From Chitinophagaceae bacterium (lineage in GTDB: Bacteria > Bacteroidota > Bacteroidia > Chitinophagales > Chitinophagaceae), in the NCBI GenBank assembly GCA_019638595.1, contig JAHBTJ010000005.1:1-64000 (forward strand): a DNA stretch of 64,000 bases, in the 5' to 3' direction. The translations under genes and the position numbers were made by a program. Positions 25,795 to 35,339 of the stretch are shown in pieces (the stretch's first letter is position 1; the number at the start of each line of letters is the position of its first letter). The notes beneath the pieces were generated by a model that ran no database searches, had not been told where the DNA came from, and saw only the letters and a list, made by a program, of their open reading frames with translations.

Positions 25795-26364
25795 ATGACA
25801 AAAAAGGAACTCAGAACACTCTATAAGCAGAAAAGAAACCAGCTCAGTGAAAGCCAGTCTGACAAACTGCAGGACCTGTTGTTGATTCATTTTCAACAGT
25901 TACCGCTGCCTTTTATTCAATACCTGCATACTTACCTTCCTATGGATATTGGCAAAGAAGTGGATACCTACCCCGTAATGGAGTTTCTCCGGTTCACTAA
26001 TCCGGGTATAACTTTTGTGGTGCCCAAAACCGATTTCAGGGAAAACAGCATGATCAATTATATATATGATGAGGATACGGTACTGGTGAAAAACGAATAC
26101 AATATAATGGAGCCGGAGAGTGGAGTAACGGTGGACAGTAAGCTGATAGACCTGGTGCTGGTGCCTTTACTGGCTTTTGATGAAAAAGGGAACAGGGTGG
26201 GTTACGGTAAAGGATACTACGATCGTTTCCTTGCCGGGTGCAGAAACGATGTTATTAAAGTTGGGCTGTCGTTTTTTGAAGCGGAAGCGCATATATCAGA
26301 TACCGGTGAATTTGATATACCTTTAAATTATTGCGTAACACCATATAAGTTATATGAATTTTAA
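25795..26364 (+). CDS. 5-formyltetrahydrofolate cyclo-ligase
   Basis: This enzyme converts 5-formyltetrahydrofolate to 5,10-methenyltetrahydrofolate with ATP, recycling an inhibitory folate. The 189-residue protein has the N-terminal KKELRTLYKQKRNQLS helix and the C-terminal ATP-loop signature LVPLLAFDEKGNRVGYGKGYYDRFL, typical of MTHFS/YgfA. It overlaps lpxK by 11 nt, so the two are translationally linked. Confidence 0.93.
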   Translation: MTKKELRTLYKQKRNQLSESQSDKLQDLLLIHFQQLPLPFIQYLHTYLPMDIGKEVDTYPVMEFLRFTNPGITFVVPKTDFRENSMINYIYDEDTVLVKNEYNIMEPESGVTVDSKLIDLVLVPLLAFDEKGNRVGYGKGYYDRFLAGCRNDVIKVGLSFFEAEAHISDTGEFDIPLNYCVTPYKLYEF

Positions 26365-27481
26365 TGCTGTCTGGCTCCGGTTGCTAAGGGTGTTGTTGTT
26401 TCCGGTTGCTCTTATATACGGGTGTATTGTTAAGATCCGGAATTATTTATATAACCGTAATATCATTAAGTCGGTTGAGTTCAATTTTCCCGTAATATGC
26501 GTGGGCAATCTCTCTGTGGGAGGCACCGGTAAATCTCCCATGGTAGAATATTTATTGAGGCAGCTAACAACCCGTTACCATGTAGCTACCTTAAGCAGGG
26601 GCTACAAACGTAAAACAAAAGGATATGCGGTTGCCGGCGAAAAGGCTACAGCTATTGATATTGGCGATGAACCTATGCAGTTTCACATAAAATTCCCGCA
26701 GGTGTATGTAGCAGTGGGGGAGGAGCGTGCCATAGCAATTCCGCAGCTATTGTTTGACCGGCCAGATACGGATGTTATAATTTTGGATGACGCGCTGCAG
26801 CACAGGGCGGTAAACGCAGGGTTTAATATTTTGCTGACCGATTATAACAACCTTTTTACAAGGGATGTTTTTTTGCCTACCGGGAATTTGCGGGATGAAA
26901 GAAGGAGCTACAGGCGCGCTCATATTGTGGTGGTAACAAAATGCAGTGATGACCTAACTGTTCAGGAAAAGCAACGGACCATGCAGGAAATAAAGCCGCT
27001 GGAAAAACAGCATGTGTTTTTTACGGGCATACGGTATGGCGAGCCTTATCACATTATCTCCGGGCTTGCGAAAACGATCGCCAAACATGTAAATGTGCTG
27101 TTGATATGCGCTATTGCCAACCCTGCTTTGTTAAAGGAATATGTTAAGCGTAAAGCGGGCCATAGCGAGTTCCTGCATTACAGGGATCATTATATTTTTA
27201 CGATTGATGATCTGAAAGAGATGATAAAACGGTTTAAGGGTATGGAGGGGCAGGATAAAATGATACTGGTAACCGAAAAAGATGCCGTTCGGCTGGTAAA
27301 GTTTTCGGAAGAAATACGCAATTTGCCGGTATATGTATTGCCAATGGAAACTTACTTTTTATTTAACGAGGCACAGAAATTTAATGACCAGGTAGAAAAA
27401 TTTATAAAAGATTTTAAAGGAAACCTTAATCTCAATTATGAGAAAAAAGAATACGAAAAGCACAAAGAAGACGAAGCATAA
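26354..27481 (+). CDS. lpxK: Tetraacyldisaccharide 4'-kinase LpxK
   Basis: LpxK phosphorylates the 4' position of the lipid A disaccharide at the inner membrane. The 375-residue protein has an N-terminal membrane segment (about 8-26), Walker A VGNLSVGGTGKSP, LSRGYKRKTKGY, DEPMQFHIKFP and the IILDDALQHRAV motif. The C-terminus overlaps the start of rnr by 44 nt in another frame. It indicates a lipid A-containing outer membrane. Confidence 0.95.
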   Translation: MNFNAVWLRLLRVLLFPVALIYGCIVKIRNYLYNRNIIKSVEFNFPVICVGNLSVGGTGKSPMVEYLLRQLTTRYHVATLSRGYKRKTKGYAVAGEKATAIDIGDEPMQFHIKFPQVYVAVGEERAIAIPQLLFDRPDTDVIILDDALQHRAVNAGFNILLTDYNNLFTRDVFLPTGNLRDERRSYRRAHIVVVTKCSDDLTVQEKQRTMQEIKPLEKQHVFFTGIRYGEPYHIISGLAKTIAKHVNVLLICAIANPALLKEYVKRKAGHSEFLHYRDHYIFTIDDLKEMIKRFKGMEGQDKMILVTEKDAVRLVKFSEEIRNLPVYVLPMETYFLFNEAQKFNDQVEKFIKDFKGNLNLNYEKKEYEKHKEDEA

Positions 27482-29456
27482 AGCAGGCGGCGAAACAGGC
27501 TCGCTGGTTGGAACGCTGGATGTTACAAGATCGGGTATTGGTTATGTAATTGTAGAAAACCAGCAAAAGGATGTATTTATCCGCCCGCAGGATTTTAACC
27601 GCGCATTGCATGGCGACAGGGTACGCGTGAACGTTGTTAAGCACAATCCGCGCTCAGGGCGTATGGAAGGCGTGGTAACAGATGTAGTGGAGCGCAAGCA
27701 AACCGAGTTTATAGGAAGAATTGAGTTGAACAAGGATTTCGCTTTCTTCATACCCGACAAAGCGAAAGGAACTCCCGATATGTATATTCCCGCATCCGGT
27801 ATCAATGGTGCTAAAAACGGCGACAGGGTAGTGGTGCGCATTACAGAATGGCAAAAACGGAACAAGAGCCCCAACGGAGAGGTGATAAGTGTGCTGAACG
27901 CGGCCGATGAAAATGACCTGGCAATGAAAGAAATACTGGTAGACGCCGGCTTTTCACTTGAATTTGAAGACGAAGCGCTGGAGGAAGCGGCCAGGATACC
28001 GGATGTGATAAGCAGCTCGGATATAAGCAGCCGGAAAGATATGAGGGATGTATTGACTTTTACGATTGATCCGGCAGATGCCAAAGATTTTGATGACGCC
28101 ATCAGTTTTAAAAAAATAAAGAACGGCTTATATGAAATAGGAGTACATATAGCGGATGTTAGCCATTATGTGGAACAGGGAACCGTGCTGGATCAGAACG
28201 CGTACGACAGGGCCACATCGGTGTATTTGCCCGACAGGGTGCTGCCCATGTTGCCGGAACATATATCGAACTTCTTGTGCTCCCTGCGTCCCAACGAGGA
28301 TAAGCTTACTTTTTCAGCGGTTTTTCAGGTTACGGCAAAAGGAGAAGTGAAAAGCCGGTGGCTCGGAAGAACGGTTATACATTCCGATCACCGGTTTACA
28401 TACGAATCGGCGCAGGAAGTGATTGAAAATAAAGAAGGAACATACAGGGATGAGATATTGCTGCTGAATGAGCTGGCGCAAAAGTTCAGGAAGCAGCGGT
28501 TTAAAAACGGGGCTATCAATTTTTCATCGCAGGAAGTGCGGTTCAGGCTGGATGACAGCGGGAAGCCCGTAGGCATTGTGATCAAAGAAAGCAAGGAAGC
28601 TCATCAACTGATCGAAGAATTTATGCTGCTGGCCAACCGCACGGTAGCAGAGCATGTATCTGGAATAAAGATCAATAAGCATCCTTTGCCGTTTCCTTAC
28701 CGTGTGCACGACACGCCCGATGAAGAAAAGCTGTTGCCTTTTATTGATTTCGCAAAAAAATTCGGGCATAAGTTCGATACAAAAACACCGGAGGGGATCG
28801 CCTCCTCCTTTAACTCCATGCTGGAAGAAGTAAAGGGCAAGCCTGAGCAACATGTGCTGGAACAATTGGGCATACGCACTATGGCCAAAGCGGTATATAC
28901 CCAGGATAATATAGGGCATTATGGATTGGGCTTTGAGCAGTATTGTCATTTTACTTCGCCTATCAGGCGTTATCCCGATATTATGGTACATCGTATTTTG
29001 CAGGAAGTGCTGAACGGTGATCCTGTACCGGATAAAAAGATGGAGGAAAAGTGCAGGCATTGCAGCGAGCGGGAGCGAGCGGCTATGGATGCGGAAAGAG
29101 CTGCCAATAAGTACAAGCAGGTTGAATTTATGCAGGATTACCTGGGCGAAGAATTTGAAGGGGTAATAAGCGGTGTGGCCGCCTTTGGCTTTTGGGTAGA
29201 AACAGTGGCGCATAAATGCGAAGGGTTGGTGAGTTTGCAAAGCCTGCTGGATTATGATGATTTCAGGTTGATAGAGAGCGAGTATTGCCTGGTAGGAAGA
29301 AGAAGCGGGCGGGCGTTCAGGATGGGCGACAAGGTTTGGATAAAAGTAATATCCGCCAACCTGGGGAAACGCCAGCTTGATTATGAATGGGTGATAAAGC
29401 CGGGAGATGAAAATAACGGCAATGAAAAAAAGAAAGGAAGAAGAGGTAAGAAATGA
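27438..29456 (+). CDS. rnr: Ribonuclease R
   Basis: RNase R is a 3'-5' exoribonuclease that degrades structured RNA. The 672-residue protein has a Lys-rich N-terminus, OB/cold-shock domains (SGIGYVIVENQQKDVFI...), the RNB catalytic core with the metal-binding run DPADAKDFDDAIS, HYGLGFEQYCHFTSPIRRYPDIMVHR, and a C-terminal S1 domain (FEGVISGVAAFGFWVE). The ATG at 27438 lies inside lpxK; this start gives a conventional basic N-terminus. Confidence 0.95.
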   Translation: MRKKNTKSTKKTKHKAGGETGSLVGTLDVTRSGIGYVIVENQQKDVFIRPQDFNRALHGDRVRVNVVKHNPRSGRMEGVVTDVVERKQTEFIGRIELNKDFAFFIPDKAKGTPDMYIPASGINGAKNGDRVVVRITEWQKRNKSPNGEVISVLNAADENDLAMKEILVDAGFSLEFEDEALEEAARIPDVISSSDISSRKDMRDVLTFTIDPADAKDFDDAISFKKIKNGLYEIGVHIADVSHYVEQGTVLDQNAYDRATSVYLPDRVLPMLPEHISNFLCSLRPNEDKLTFSAVFQVTAKGEVKSRWLGRTVIHSDHRFTYESAQEVIENKEGTYRDEILLLNELAQKFRKQRFKNGAINFSSQEVRFRLDDSGKPVGIVIKESKEAHQLIEEFMLLANRTVAEHVSGIKINKHPLPFPYRVHDTPDEEKLLPFIDFAKKFGHKFDTKTPEGIASSFNSMLEEVKGKPEQHVLEQLGIRTMAKAVYTQDNIGHYGLGFEQYCHFTSPIRRYPDIMVHRILQEVLNGDPVPDKKMEEKCRHCSERERAAMDAERAANKYKQVEFMQDYLGEEFEGVISGVAAFGFWVETVAHKCEGLVSLQSLLDYDDFRLIESEYCLVGRRSGRAFRMGDKVWIKVISANLGKRQLDYEWVIKPGDENNGNEKKKGRRGKK

Positions 29457-29590
29457 GTGATTTGAGATTTGATGGCTGTAGCAGTTTCGGGTTTATAGTT
29501 TCTCAACCATAAACAAAAAACCATAAACTATAAATTACTGATAGCTGATAGCAATCCAATTTCAAATATCCGATTTCAAATTTTGAACCA
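29457..29590. repeat. Dispersed repeat block between rnr and the polyprenyl synthase
   Basis: GATTTGAGATTTGATGGC, then GGGTTTATAGTTTCTCAACC and its inverse CCATAAACTATAAATTACTG, then GATAGCTGATAGC and AATTTCAAATATCCGATTTC units. Nearly the whole gap is repeat. The TTTCAAAT part is like the piece inside tilS. Confidence 0.65.
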
Positions 29591-29595
29591 TACAC

Positions 29596-30561
29596 ATGTA
29601 TTCATTTGAAGCGTTAGCCAAAGAATTTTCCGGGCGGTTTAATACCAAACATTTTCCATCCACTGTTCCGCAGTTGTATGAACCTGCTGAATATTTCCTG
29701 TCTATCGGCGGAAAAAGGATCCGGCCGGTAATGTGTTTAATGGCGAATGAGCTGTTTGGTTCCCTTCATCCGGATGCATGGCATGTTGCCAATGCTATAG
29801 AGTTGTTTCACAATTTTACATTGATTCATGATGATATTATGGACAAAGCGCCTTTACGGCGGGGTGTTCAAACCGTGCATACCAAATACGGCGAACCAAC
29901 GGCAGTATTGGCGGGCGATGTGATGATCGTGGTAGCTTACGAGTATCTTAATAAAATAGGTTCGGGTAACCTGCAGAAGATACTTTCCATTTTTAACAGG
30001 ACCGCCAGGGAAGTGTGTGAAGGTCAGCAACTGGATATGGAGTTCGAAAAGCAGCAGCAGGTTTCGATGAATGAGTATGTGCATATGATAACTTTAAAAA
30101 CCTCCGTACTGCTGGCGGCAAGCTTGCAAATGGGCGGTATACTGGGCGGCAGCAGCGAGGGTAACCAGGAGCACCTGCATGCTTTTGGGAAAAACCTGGG
30201 GATCGCTTTCCAGATACAGGACGATTACCTGGACGCGTTCGGAGATCCTGAGAAATTCGGCAAACAGCCTGGTGGAGATATCAGGATGAACAAAAAAACA
30301 TTTCTGCTTATCAGGGCGCTGGAAACCGCCACGGATACCCAACGTAAAGAGCTTGTAAGGCTGATGAAAGACAATCCCGAAGACAAGGTGCAGCGAACCC
30401 TTGGTTTATTCAGGGAATGCGGGGTAGATGAATGGTCGAAAGACCTGAAAGATAAATATATGGAAAAGGCTTTGCAGCACCTTGACGATATAGCGGTGAT
30501 CAGCACACGAAAAAAGCCACTCCGCGAGCTGGCAGACTTCCTGGTGCAGAGGGATTATTAG
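29596..30561 (+). CDS. Polyprenyl diphosphate synthase
   Basis: This trans-type prenyl transferase extends isoprenoid diphosphates from the pathway that includes IspE. The 321-residue protein has GGKRIRPVM, the first Asp-rich motif LIHDDIMD, GEPTAVLAGD, and the second Asp-rich motif QIQDDYLDAFG. Chain length cannot be fixed; the size fits geranylgeranyl to octaprenyl products, for example the menaquinone side chain. No neighbouring isoprenoid gene. Confidence 0.92.
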   Translation: MYSFEALAKEFSGRFNTKHFPSTVPQLYEPAEYFLSIGGKRIRPVMCLMANELFGSLHPDAWHVANAIELFHNFTLIHDDIMDKAPLRRGVQTVHTKYGEPTAVLAGDVMIVVAYEYLNKIGSGNLQKILSIFNRTAREVCEGQQLDMEFEKQQQVSMNEYVHMITLKTSVLLAASLQMGGILGGSSEGNQEHLHAFGKNLGIAFQIQDDYLDAFGDPEKFGKQPGGDIRMNKKTFLLIRALETATDTQRKELVRLMKDNPEDKVQRTLGLFRECGVDEWSKDLKDKYMEKALQHLDDIAVISTRKKPLRELADFLVQRDY

Positions 30562-30645
30562 CCGGCCCTTGTGGAATAGAAATAAACTGTTTATTTTGTT
30601 TAACCTGTTTATACGTTTAATTTCAGCAACACATAATTTATAATT

Positions 30646-31659
30646 ATGGAAAAGAAACTGCCAACTATTAAGGAGATCGCTAAAAAGCTGAACATTTCCG
30701 TGTCAACGGTATCCAGGGCTTTGCACGACCATCCCAGCATTGGATTGCGAACGAAAACGCAGGTGCAAAAGCTGGCTGCAGAAATGAACTATGAACCCAA
30801 TCAAACGGCCATACAATTCAAGCAGGGTAAAACTTTTACGCTCGGGCTTATTCTTCCCAACCTCCGTGAAGAATATTTTTCTTTGGCGATCAGTGGAATT
30901 GAAGACATAGCGTTCAAAAATAACTATAATGTACTGATCGGGCAGTCGCACGATGAACTGGACCGGGAACAAAAGATACTGGAAATAATGCGTAAGCACA
31001 GGGTAGACGGAATTGTAGTATCCATATCAAAGCAAACTACCGGCATTGAGCATTTTGAGCAGCTTGAAAAATACAATATACCCGTTGTTTTTTTCGACCG
31101 CGTGCCCGATGTGCCTGATATTCATTCGGTATGGTGCAGCCTGTACTATAGTACGGTGGAGGCGGTTGAATTTTTATTCGATAAAGGACATAAGCGCGTA
31201 GCGTATATACAAGGTCCCCAGTCGTTGAATATAAAAAATGAACGGCTGGCAGGTTACTATGAGGCGCATAAAAAAAGGAAAATTGCTGTGCAGGAATCAC
31301 TGGTTGTTACTACCGACCTGTCGCGTGAAAGTACTGAAAAGGCAATGGCGGGTTTATTAGCACAAAAGAACAGGCCTACCGCGATACTGGCGTTCAATGA
31401 TAATGTAGCGCTGGATGCGATACAATATGCCAAAAATAAAAAGCTCAGGATCAACAGGGATCTGAGTGTAGTGAGTTATGCCAACTGGCCCATTACTGCT
31501 TATCTTGATTTTCCACCCCTGGCATCGGTAGAACAATTTCCTTACGAACAGGGAGTAAGAGCCACAGAGCTGTTGTTCAAGGTGTTGAATACAAAGTCCT
31601 CACAGGGCGCTTTGCCATACGAAAACGTAGTATTGAAAAGTGAATTGGTAGTTCATTAG
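30646..31659 (+). CDS. LacI-family transcriptional regulator
   Basis: The 337-residue protein starts with a LacI helix-turn-helix (TIKEIAKKLNISVSTVSRALHDHPSIG), a hinge region, and a periplasmic-binding-protein-like sensor domain (FTLGLILPNLREEYFSLAISGIEDIAF...). It probably controls a sugar-related operon, with a sugar or sugar phosphate as signal. The next gene, an Fsr-like exporter, starts 121 bp downstream in the same direction, but the target is not evident. Confidence 0.92.
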   Translation: MEKKLPTIKEIAKKLNISVSTVSRALHDHPSIGLRTKTQVQKLAAEMNYEPNQTAIQFKQGKTFTLGLILPNLREEYFSLAISGIEDIAFKNNYNVLIGQSHDELDREQKILEIMRKHRVDGIVVSISKQTTGIEHFEQLEKYNIPVVFFDRVPDVPDIHSVWCSLYYSTVEAVEFLFDKGHKRVAYIQGPQSLNIKNERLAGYYEAHKKRKIAVQESLVVTTDLSRESTEKAMAGLLAQKNRPTAILAFNDNVALDAIQYAKNKKLRINRDLSVVSYANWPITAYLDFPPLASVEQFPYEQGVRATELLFKVLNTKSSQGALPYENVVLKSELVVH

Positions 31660-31704
31660 CATTCGGATTTGGTACGGGTGCAGATACAACCGTGTTTAAA
31701 GAAA

Positions 31705-31768
31705 CCAGCAGGCTCCATGAGCTGCTGCTGGATAGTATTGTGCAACAGGAGCCGAAAAAAGCCTGCTG
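31705..31768 (+). other. Overlapping alternative hairpins before the exporter gene
   Basis: CCAGCAG (31705-31711) can pair with CTGCTGG (31725-31731). CAGCAGGCT (31706-31714) can also pair with AGCCTGCTG (31760-31768), and GGCTCC (31711-31716) with GGAGCC (31748-31753). The pairings exclude each other. The gap lies just upstream of the exporter ATG at 31781. Confidence 0.35.
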
Positions 31769-31780
31769 ATAAATTTATAT

Positions 31781-33001
31781 ATGAAAGATTCTTTAACTGC
31801 CGAAGCCTCTTTAACTGAGCAGCGTACGGTGCCTGTAACATTTTACGCTGTTCTGTATGCTATCAGCCTCAGTCATTTTTTAAATGATATGCTCCAGTCG
31901 GCCATTACTTCGGTGTACCCTTTACTGAAGCAAAATTATAAGCTCAATTTTACACAGGTAGGGCTCATTACTTTCGTGTTCCAGGTAACCGCCTCTTTAC
32001 TGCAACCATTTGTAGGAAATTATACCGATAAAAGACCCATGCCGTACTCCTTTGCTATTGGAATGGTATTTTCATTGGCAGGTGTTGTATGGTTAACTTA
32101 CGCCCACGGTTTTGGCGCCGTATTGTTTTCGGTGGCGCTGGTGGGCATTGGCTCCGCTGTATTTCACCCCGAAGCTTCCAAAGTTGCCTATTATGCTTCC
32201 GGTGGAAAACGTGGGCTTGCACAATCCATTTTTCAATTGGGCGGGAACGGCGGTAGCGCCGTAGGTCCCCTGCTTGCGGCGCTGATAGTAATTCCCTTTG
32301 GTCAATACAATATTGTTTGGTTTGCATTGGCGGCGTTATTGGCCATTGGGGTGCTGTGGAAGGTGGGCGATTGGTACAAAGGGCATCTTGACCTGCGTTC
32401 CAGGCAAAAAGCAGGCATGCGGGAAAACCGTGTATCCCTTGGCAAAACGAAGATCATTATATCGTTGCTGATATTATTGGTATTGATGTTCTCGAAGTTT
32501 TTTTACATGGCCAGCATTACCAGTTATTTTACTTTCTACCTGATAGACAAGTTCAGCATTTCCATTGAGCAGTCGCAGATCTATTTGTTCGTATTTCTGG
32601 GAGCAGTGGCAGCCGGTACCTTATTGGGCGGTTCACTGGGCGACAGGTTTGGAAGGAAGATCATTATCTGGATATCCATACTGGGAGCAGCTCCCTTTTC
32701 CCTGTTGCTTCCTTATGCCAGTCTTTTTTGGACCGGTATTTTGATCGCTGTTATAGGAGTAATTATTGCTTCGGCTTTTTCGGCTATACTGGTATACGCG
32801 CAGGAACTGTTGCCGGGAAAGATAGGGATGGTGTCGGGTTTATTTTTTGGACTGGCTTTTGGTATGGGAGGTTTAGGATCCGCGTTGCTGGGCTATATAG
32901 CGGATCATACCAGTGTGCTCTATATATTTAAGGTATGTTCGTTCCTTCCCCTGCTGGGAATCATTACTGCTTTTTTGCCTGATCTGAAAAAGAAGTTATA
33001 G
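31781..33001 (+). CDS. MFS exporter, fosmidomycin-resistance (Fsr) type
   Basis: The 406-residue protein has about 12 hydrophobic segments and the Fsr-family look: SHFLNDMLQSAITSVYPLLK in the first helix, VFQVTASLLQPFVGNYTDKRPMP, and GIGSAVFHPEASKVAYYASGGKRGLAQSIFQLGGNGGSAVGP. Family members export fosmidomycin and related small molecules across the inner membrane; the native substrate here is unknown. It follows a LacI regulator. Confidence 0.88.
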   Translation: MKDSLTAEASLTEQRTVPVTFYAVLYAISLSHFLNDMLQSAITSVYPLLKQNYKLNFTQVGLITFVFQVTASLLQPFVGNYTDKRPMPYSFAIGMVFSLAGVVWLTYAHGFGAVLFSVALVGIGSAVFHPEASKVAYYASGGKRGLAQSIFQLGGNGGSAVGPLLAALIVIPFGQYNIVWFALAALLAIGVLWKVGDWYKGHLDLRSRQKAGMRENRVSLGKTKIIISLLILLVLMFSKFFYMASITSYFTFYLIDKFSISIEQSQIYLFVFLGAVAAGTLLGGSLGDRFGRKIIIWISILGAAPFSLLLPYASLFWTGILIAVIGVIIASAFSAILVYAQELLPGKIGMVSGLFFGLAFGMGGLGSALLGYIADHTSVLYIFKVCSFLPLLGIITAFLPDLKKKL

Positions 33002-33070
33002 CTGCTGCATGATGAGCGCAGGCTTATTTTCCCGGTAACCTGAACGCCGGGTTATAATACACAGCCGTTG

Positions 33071-34123
33071 TTACTGTAATGATTGCTGCGCTGCTGTTTC
33101 TTCTTTTATATATGTATGCTGAGCCGGCGGAGCAGTGTTTTGTATTTCGGCAAAATATTCCTGCTTAACAATATGGGCGGTTTTGTGATTGCCGGTATGG
33201 TTCCATCCCGGTGGCATTATTAAATACAACAATTTATTTTTTAGTCCCGGCGCTTTTCTTATGTCCTTCCACAGCGCGCTGAATTCACCAAAATTTACAT
33301 CTATAAAGCTATTGGCATTCATTTCGCGGGTAATACCGTACTGGATAGGGATATCCTTTCTTTCGTCTACATAAGTTTTAAAAACCTTATCCCATATATT
33401 CAGCAGGTTACAAAAGTTAGTATCCATGTACAAAGGATTTTTTGCATGATGCACTCTGTGATGAGAAGGGGTGAGAATGATTTTATGCAGGAAACCCAAC
33501 CTGCCGTCTTTCATTAAATGCTCACCCACATGTATAAACGCTCCCCAGGTGCCATCAATGAACATAATAAAAAAGAGCAATGCCGGGTTTACGCCAGCTA
33601 AAATGCAAATGGTGGTCCTGATGACATCCGCATAAGGGGCTTCGAGGAAAAAATGCGTGTAGGTAACAGAGAGGTTCATGCTTTGGGGAGCATGGTGTGT
33701 GGAATGTAAGCACCATAGTATCCTGATCTTATGCGCCAGGTAATGATAAATAAAATGCGAAAATTCCCAAATAATATAACCGTATATCAGCCAGTACCAG
33801 GTAAAAGTTGTTTTAAAGATGGCGTATCTTTCAAAAATGCCTATGCAAAAAGCAACTGCGGCCAGGGATATGAATCTTGATATAAAGCGGTTGAAAACAT
33901 AGATCAGGAAAGGAACTTTATAATCTTCCACTTTAAATTTCTTATACGTTATACTCCTTACGATCTCGATGATCAGCAAAAGAGGGATGATGGGAGACAT
34001 GGCCCGTAAAATGCCGTCAAAGGTCGTGAGCTTGCTGTAATCGCCGGTTTTAAATAATTCCAGCCAGAATTCTATGCCCAAAAAACTTAAAACTTCATGG
34101 TAGAGTGTATGCAGGAATTCCAT
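33071..34123 (-). CDS. Sterol desaturase / fatty acid hydroxylase superfamily protein
   Basis: The 350-residue integral membrane protein has several hydrophobic segments and the histidine clusters of the di-iron hydroxylase superfamily: SHFIYHYLAHKIRILWCLHSTHH, then HVGEHL and HHRVHHAKNP. It would hydroxylate or desaturate a lipid using O2; the substrate is not known. The ATG at 34123 is chosen; the frame is open to a TTG at 34153. Confidence 0.88.
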   Translation of the reverse strand: MEFLHTLYHEVLSFLGIEFWLELFKTGDYSKLTTFDGILRAMSPIIPLLLIIEIVRSITYKKFKVEDYKVPFLIYVFNRFISRFISLAAVAFCIGIFERYAIFKTTFTWYWLIYGYIIWEFSHFIYHYLAHKIRILWCLHSTHHAPQSMNLSVTYTHFFLEAPYADVIRTTICILAGVNPALLFFIMFIDGTWGAFIHVGEHLMKDGRLGFLHKIILTPSHHRVHHAKNPLYMDTNFCNLLNIWDKVFKTYVDERKDIPIQYGITREMNANSFIDVNFGEFSALWKDIRKAPGLKNKLLYLIMPPGWNHTGNHKTAHIVKQEYFAEIQNTAPPAQHTYIKEETAAQQSLQ

Positions 34124-34256
34124 ATGGCTTAATAATAAATAGCAATCTGACAATAATATATTTGCTATGCTAAATTAAATATTAATCAGTAATTAAACGC
34201 TTGTGGGCAGTTGGGGAGGTACCGGATAGTGTTTACGTGCTGCGGAAGTATGATCG

Positions 34257-35279
34257 CTAACTTTTTACTGTAAGTGCTATAGCCGGGTTTTTTACGAATA
34301 CCTGGTCAATATCGTTTTCATCAAATCCTTCCCGTTTTAGAGCCGGGAGCAGGGTGGTAAATATTTCATTGTAAGAGCGATAGCTTCCACCACCCGGTTT
34401 GCCCGGATCGTACCAGCCTGCATCGTGAGAAATGAGCGCCTTATGCAATAGCTGTTCAGCCTTCATATCTTTTAAAAAAGATACATATTGCGCCAGCGCA
34501 TTCTTATTAAACCCGTCAAAAGATATCCAGCCGCCCTGCCTGGCAATGCTCGTATGCAGGGTTCTGTCGGGTTCGTTTTGGGCATGTACCCAAATCCATG
34601 CTGCAGGCTTTGCGCCTGCTGCTTTTATGATGTTGAGCTCTTCCAGTGCCGCCAGCCCGTTGCCGGTATGTATGCCAAATGCTAAACCGGTTGACAGATG
34701 TGTCAACGCCGCCGCTTCTACTAATTTTCGTTGCATGTCAGACAATGGGTGCGTATCCACTCCTGATTTAATATACCCCGGACGGATACCGGTATTTCTA
34801 ATGCCGTTCTTCCATTCTTCAATCCACCGGGCCGCTAATTGTTTTGCCGTTTCAGTATAAGCATGCTCAGGTAAAAATTTTTCCCTGGCAGCGCCATAAT
34901 ACCCCGTATTGGTAACGATCTGCAATCCGCTTGCACCGGAAAGCCTTTGCAGGAGCGAAACATCTCTCCCCAGCCATTCGGGAGTACATTCAACAAGTGT
35001 ATTACAACCATTTTTTACTGCTTCTTCCAGGTAAGGCAGGGCTGTATTAAAAACCTCATCCGGGTTGTAACGTATTGGGGAAACCTTATCGGCGCCAATA
35101 AAGTCAACCAGTATATGTTCATGCAACAATGTAAAGCCTGCCGTTTGCGGAGGTATAGGTCCATTCACGGTCATTATATAGCCATCCCGGCTGAACCAAC
35201 TGCTCCTTTTCCTGAACCCCAACAGGGAAGGTAAACCTAAGGCTATACCAGAACGGATAAATGTGGCGCGGCTCATCAT
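34257..35279 (-). CDS. Phosphotriesterase-family metal hydrolase, exported
   Basis: The 340-residue protein starts with a signal-like segment (SRATFIRSGIALGLPSLLGF, Tat-like but without a clear twin Arg). Metal-binding features of the family are visible: LLHEHILVDF, a Lys in GYIKSGVD at the bridging-lysine position, GIHTGNG, WVHAQNEPD and ISHDAGWY. Related proteins are lactonases or phosphotriesterases; the substrate is not evident. It is divergent from the gene at 35340. Confidence 0.85.
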   Translation of the reverse strand: MMSRATFIRSGIALGLPSLLGFRKRSSWFSRDGYIMTVNGPIPPQTAGFTLLHEHILVDFIGADKVSPIRYNPDEVFNTALPYLEEAVKNGCNTLVECTPEWLGRDVSLLQRLSGASGLQIVTNTGYYGAAREKFLPEHAYTETAKQLAARWIEEWKNGIRNTGIRPGYIKSGVDTHPLSDMQRKLVEAAALTHLSTGLAFGIHTGNGLAALEELNIIKAAGAKPAAWIWVHAQNEPDRTLHTSIARQGGWISFDGFNKNALAQYVSFLKDMKAEQLLHKALISHDAGWYDPGKPGGGSYRSYNEIFTTLLPALKREGFDENDIDQVFVKNPAIALTVKS

Positions 35280-35339
35280 GTTAAGCCAAACTTACGAACA
35301 TAATTTTTAGGTTTATATTCAAGTAAATAAATTGCAGAT

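Noticed and set aside
28524-29240. A minus-strand frame of 238 codons inside rnr
   Set aside because: It is an antisense shadow of a conserved catalytic domain.
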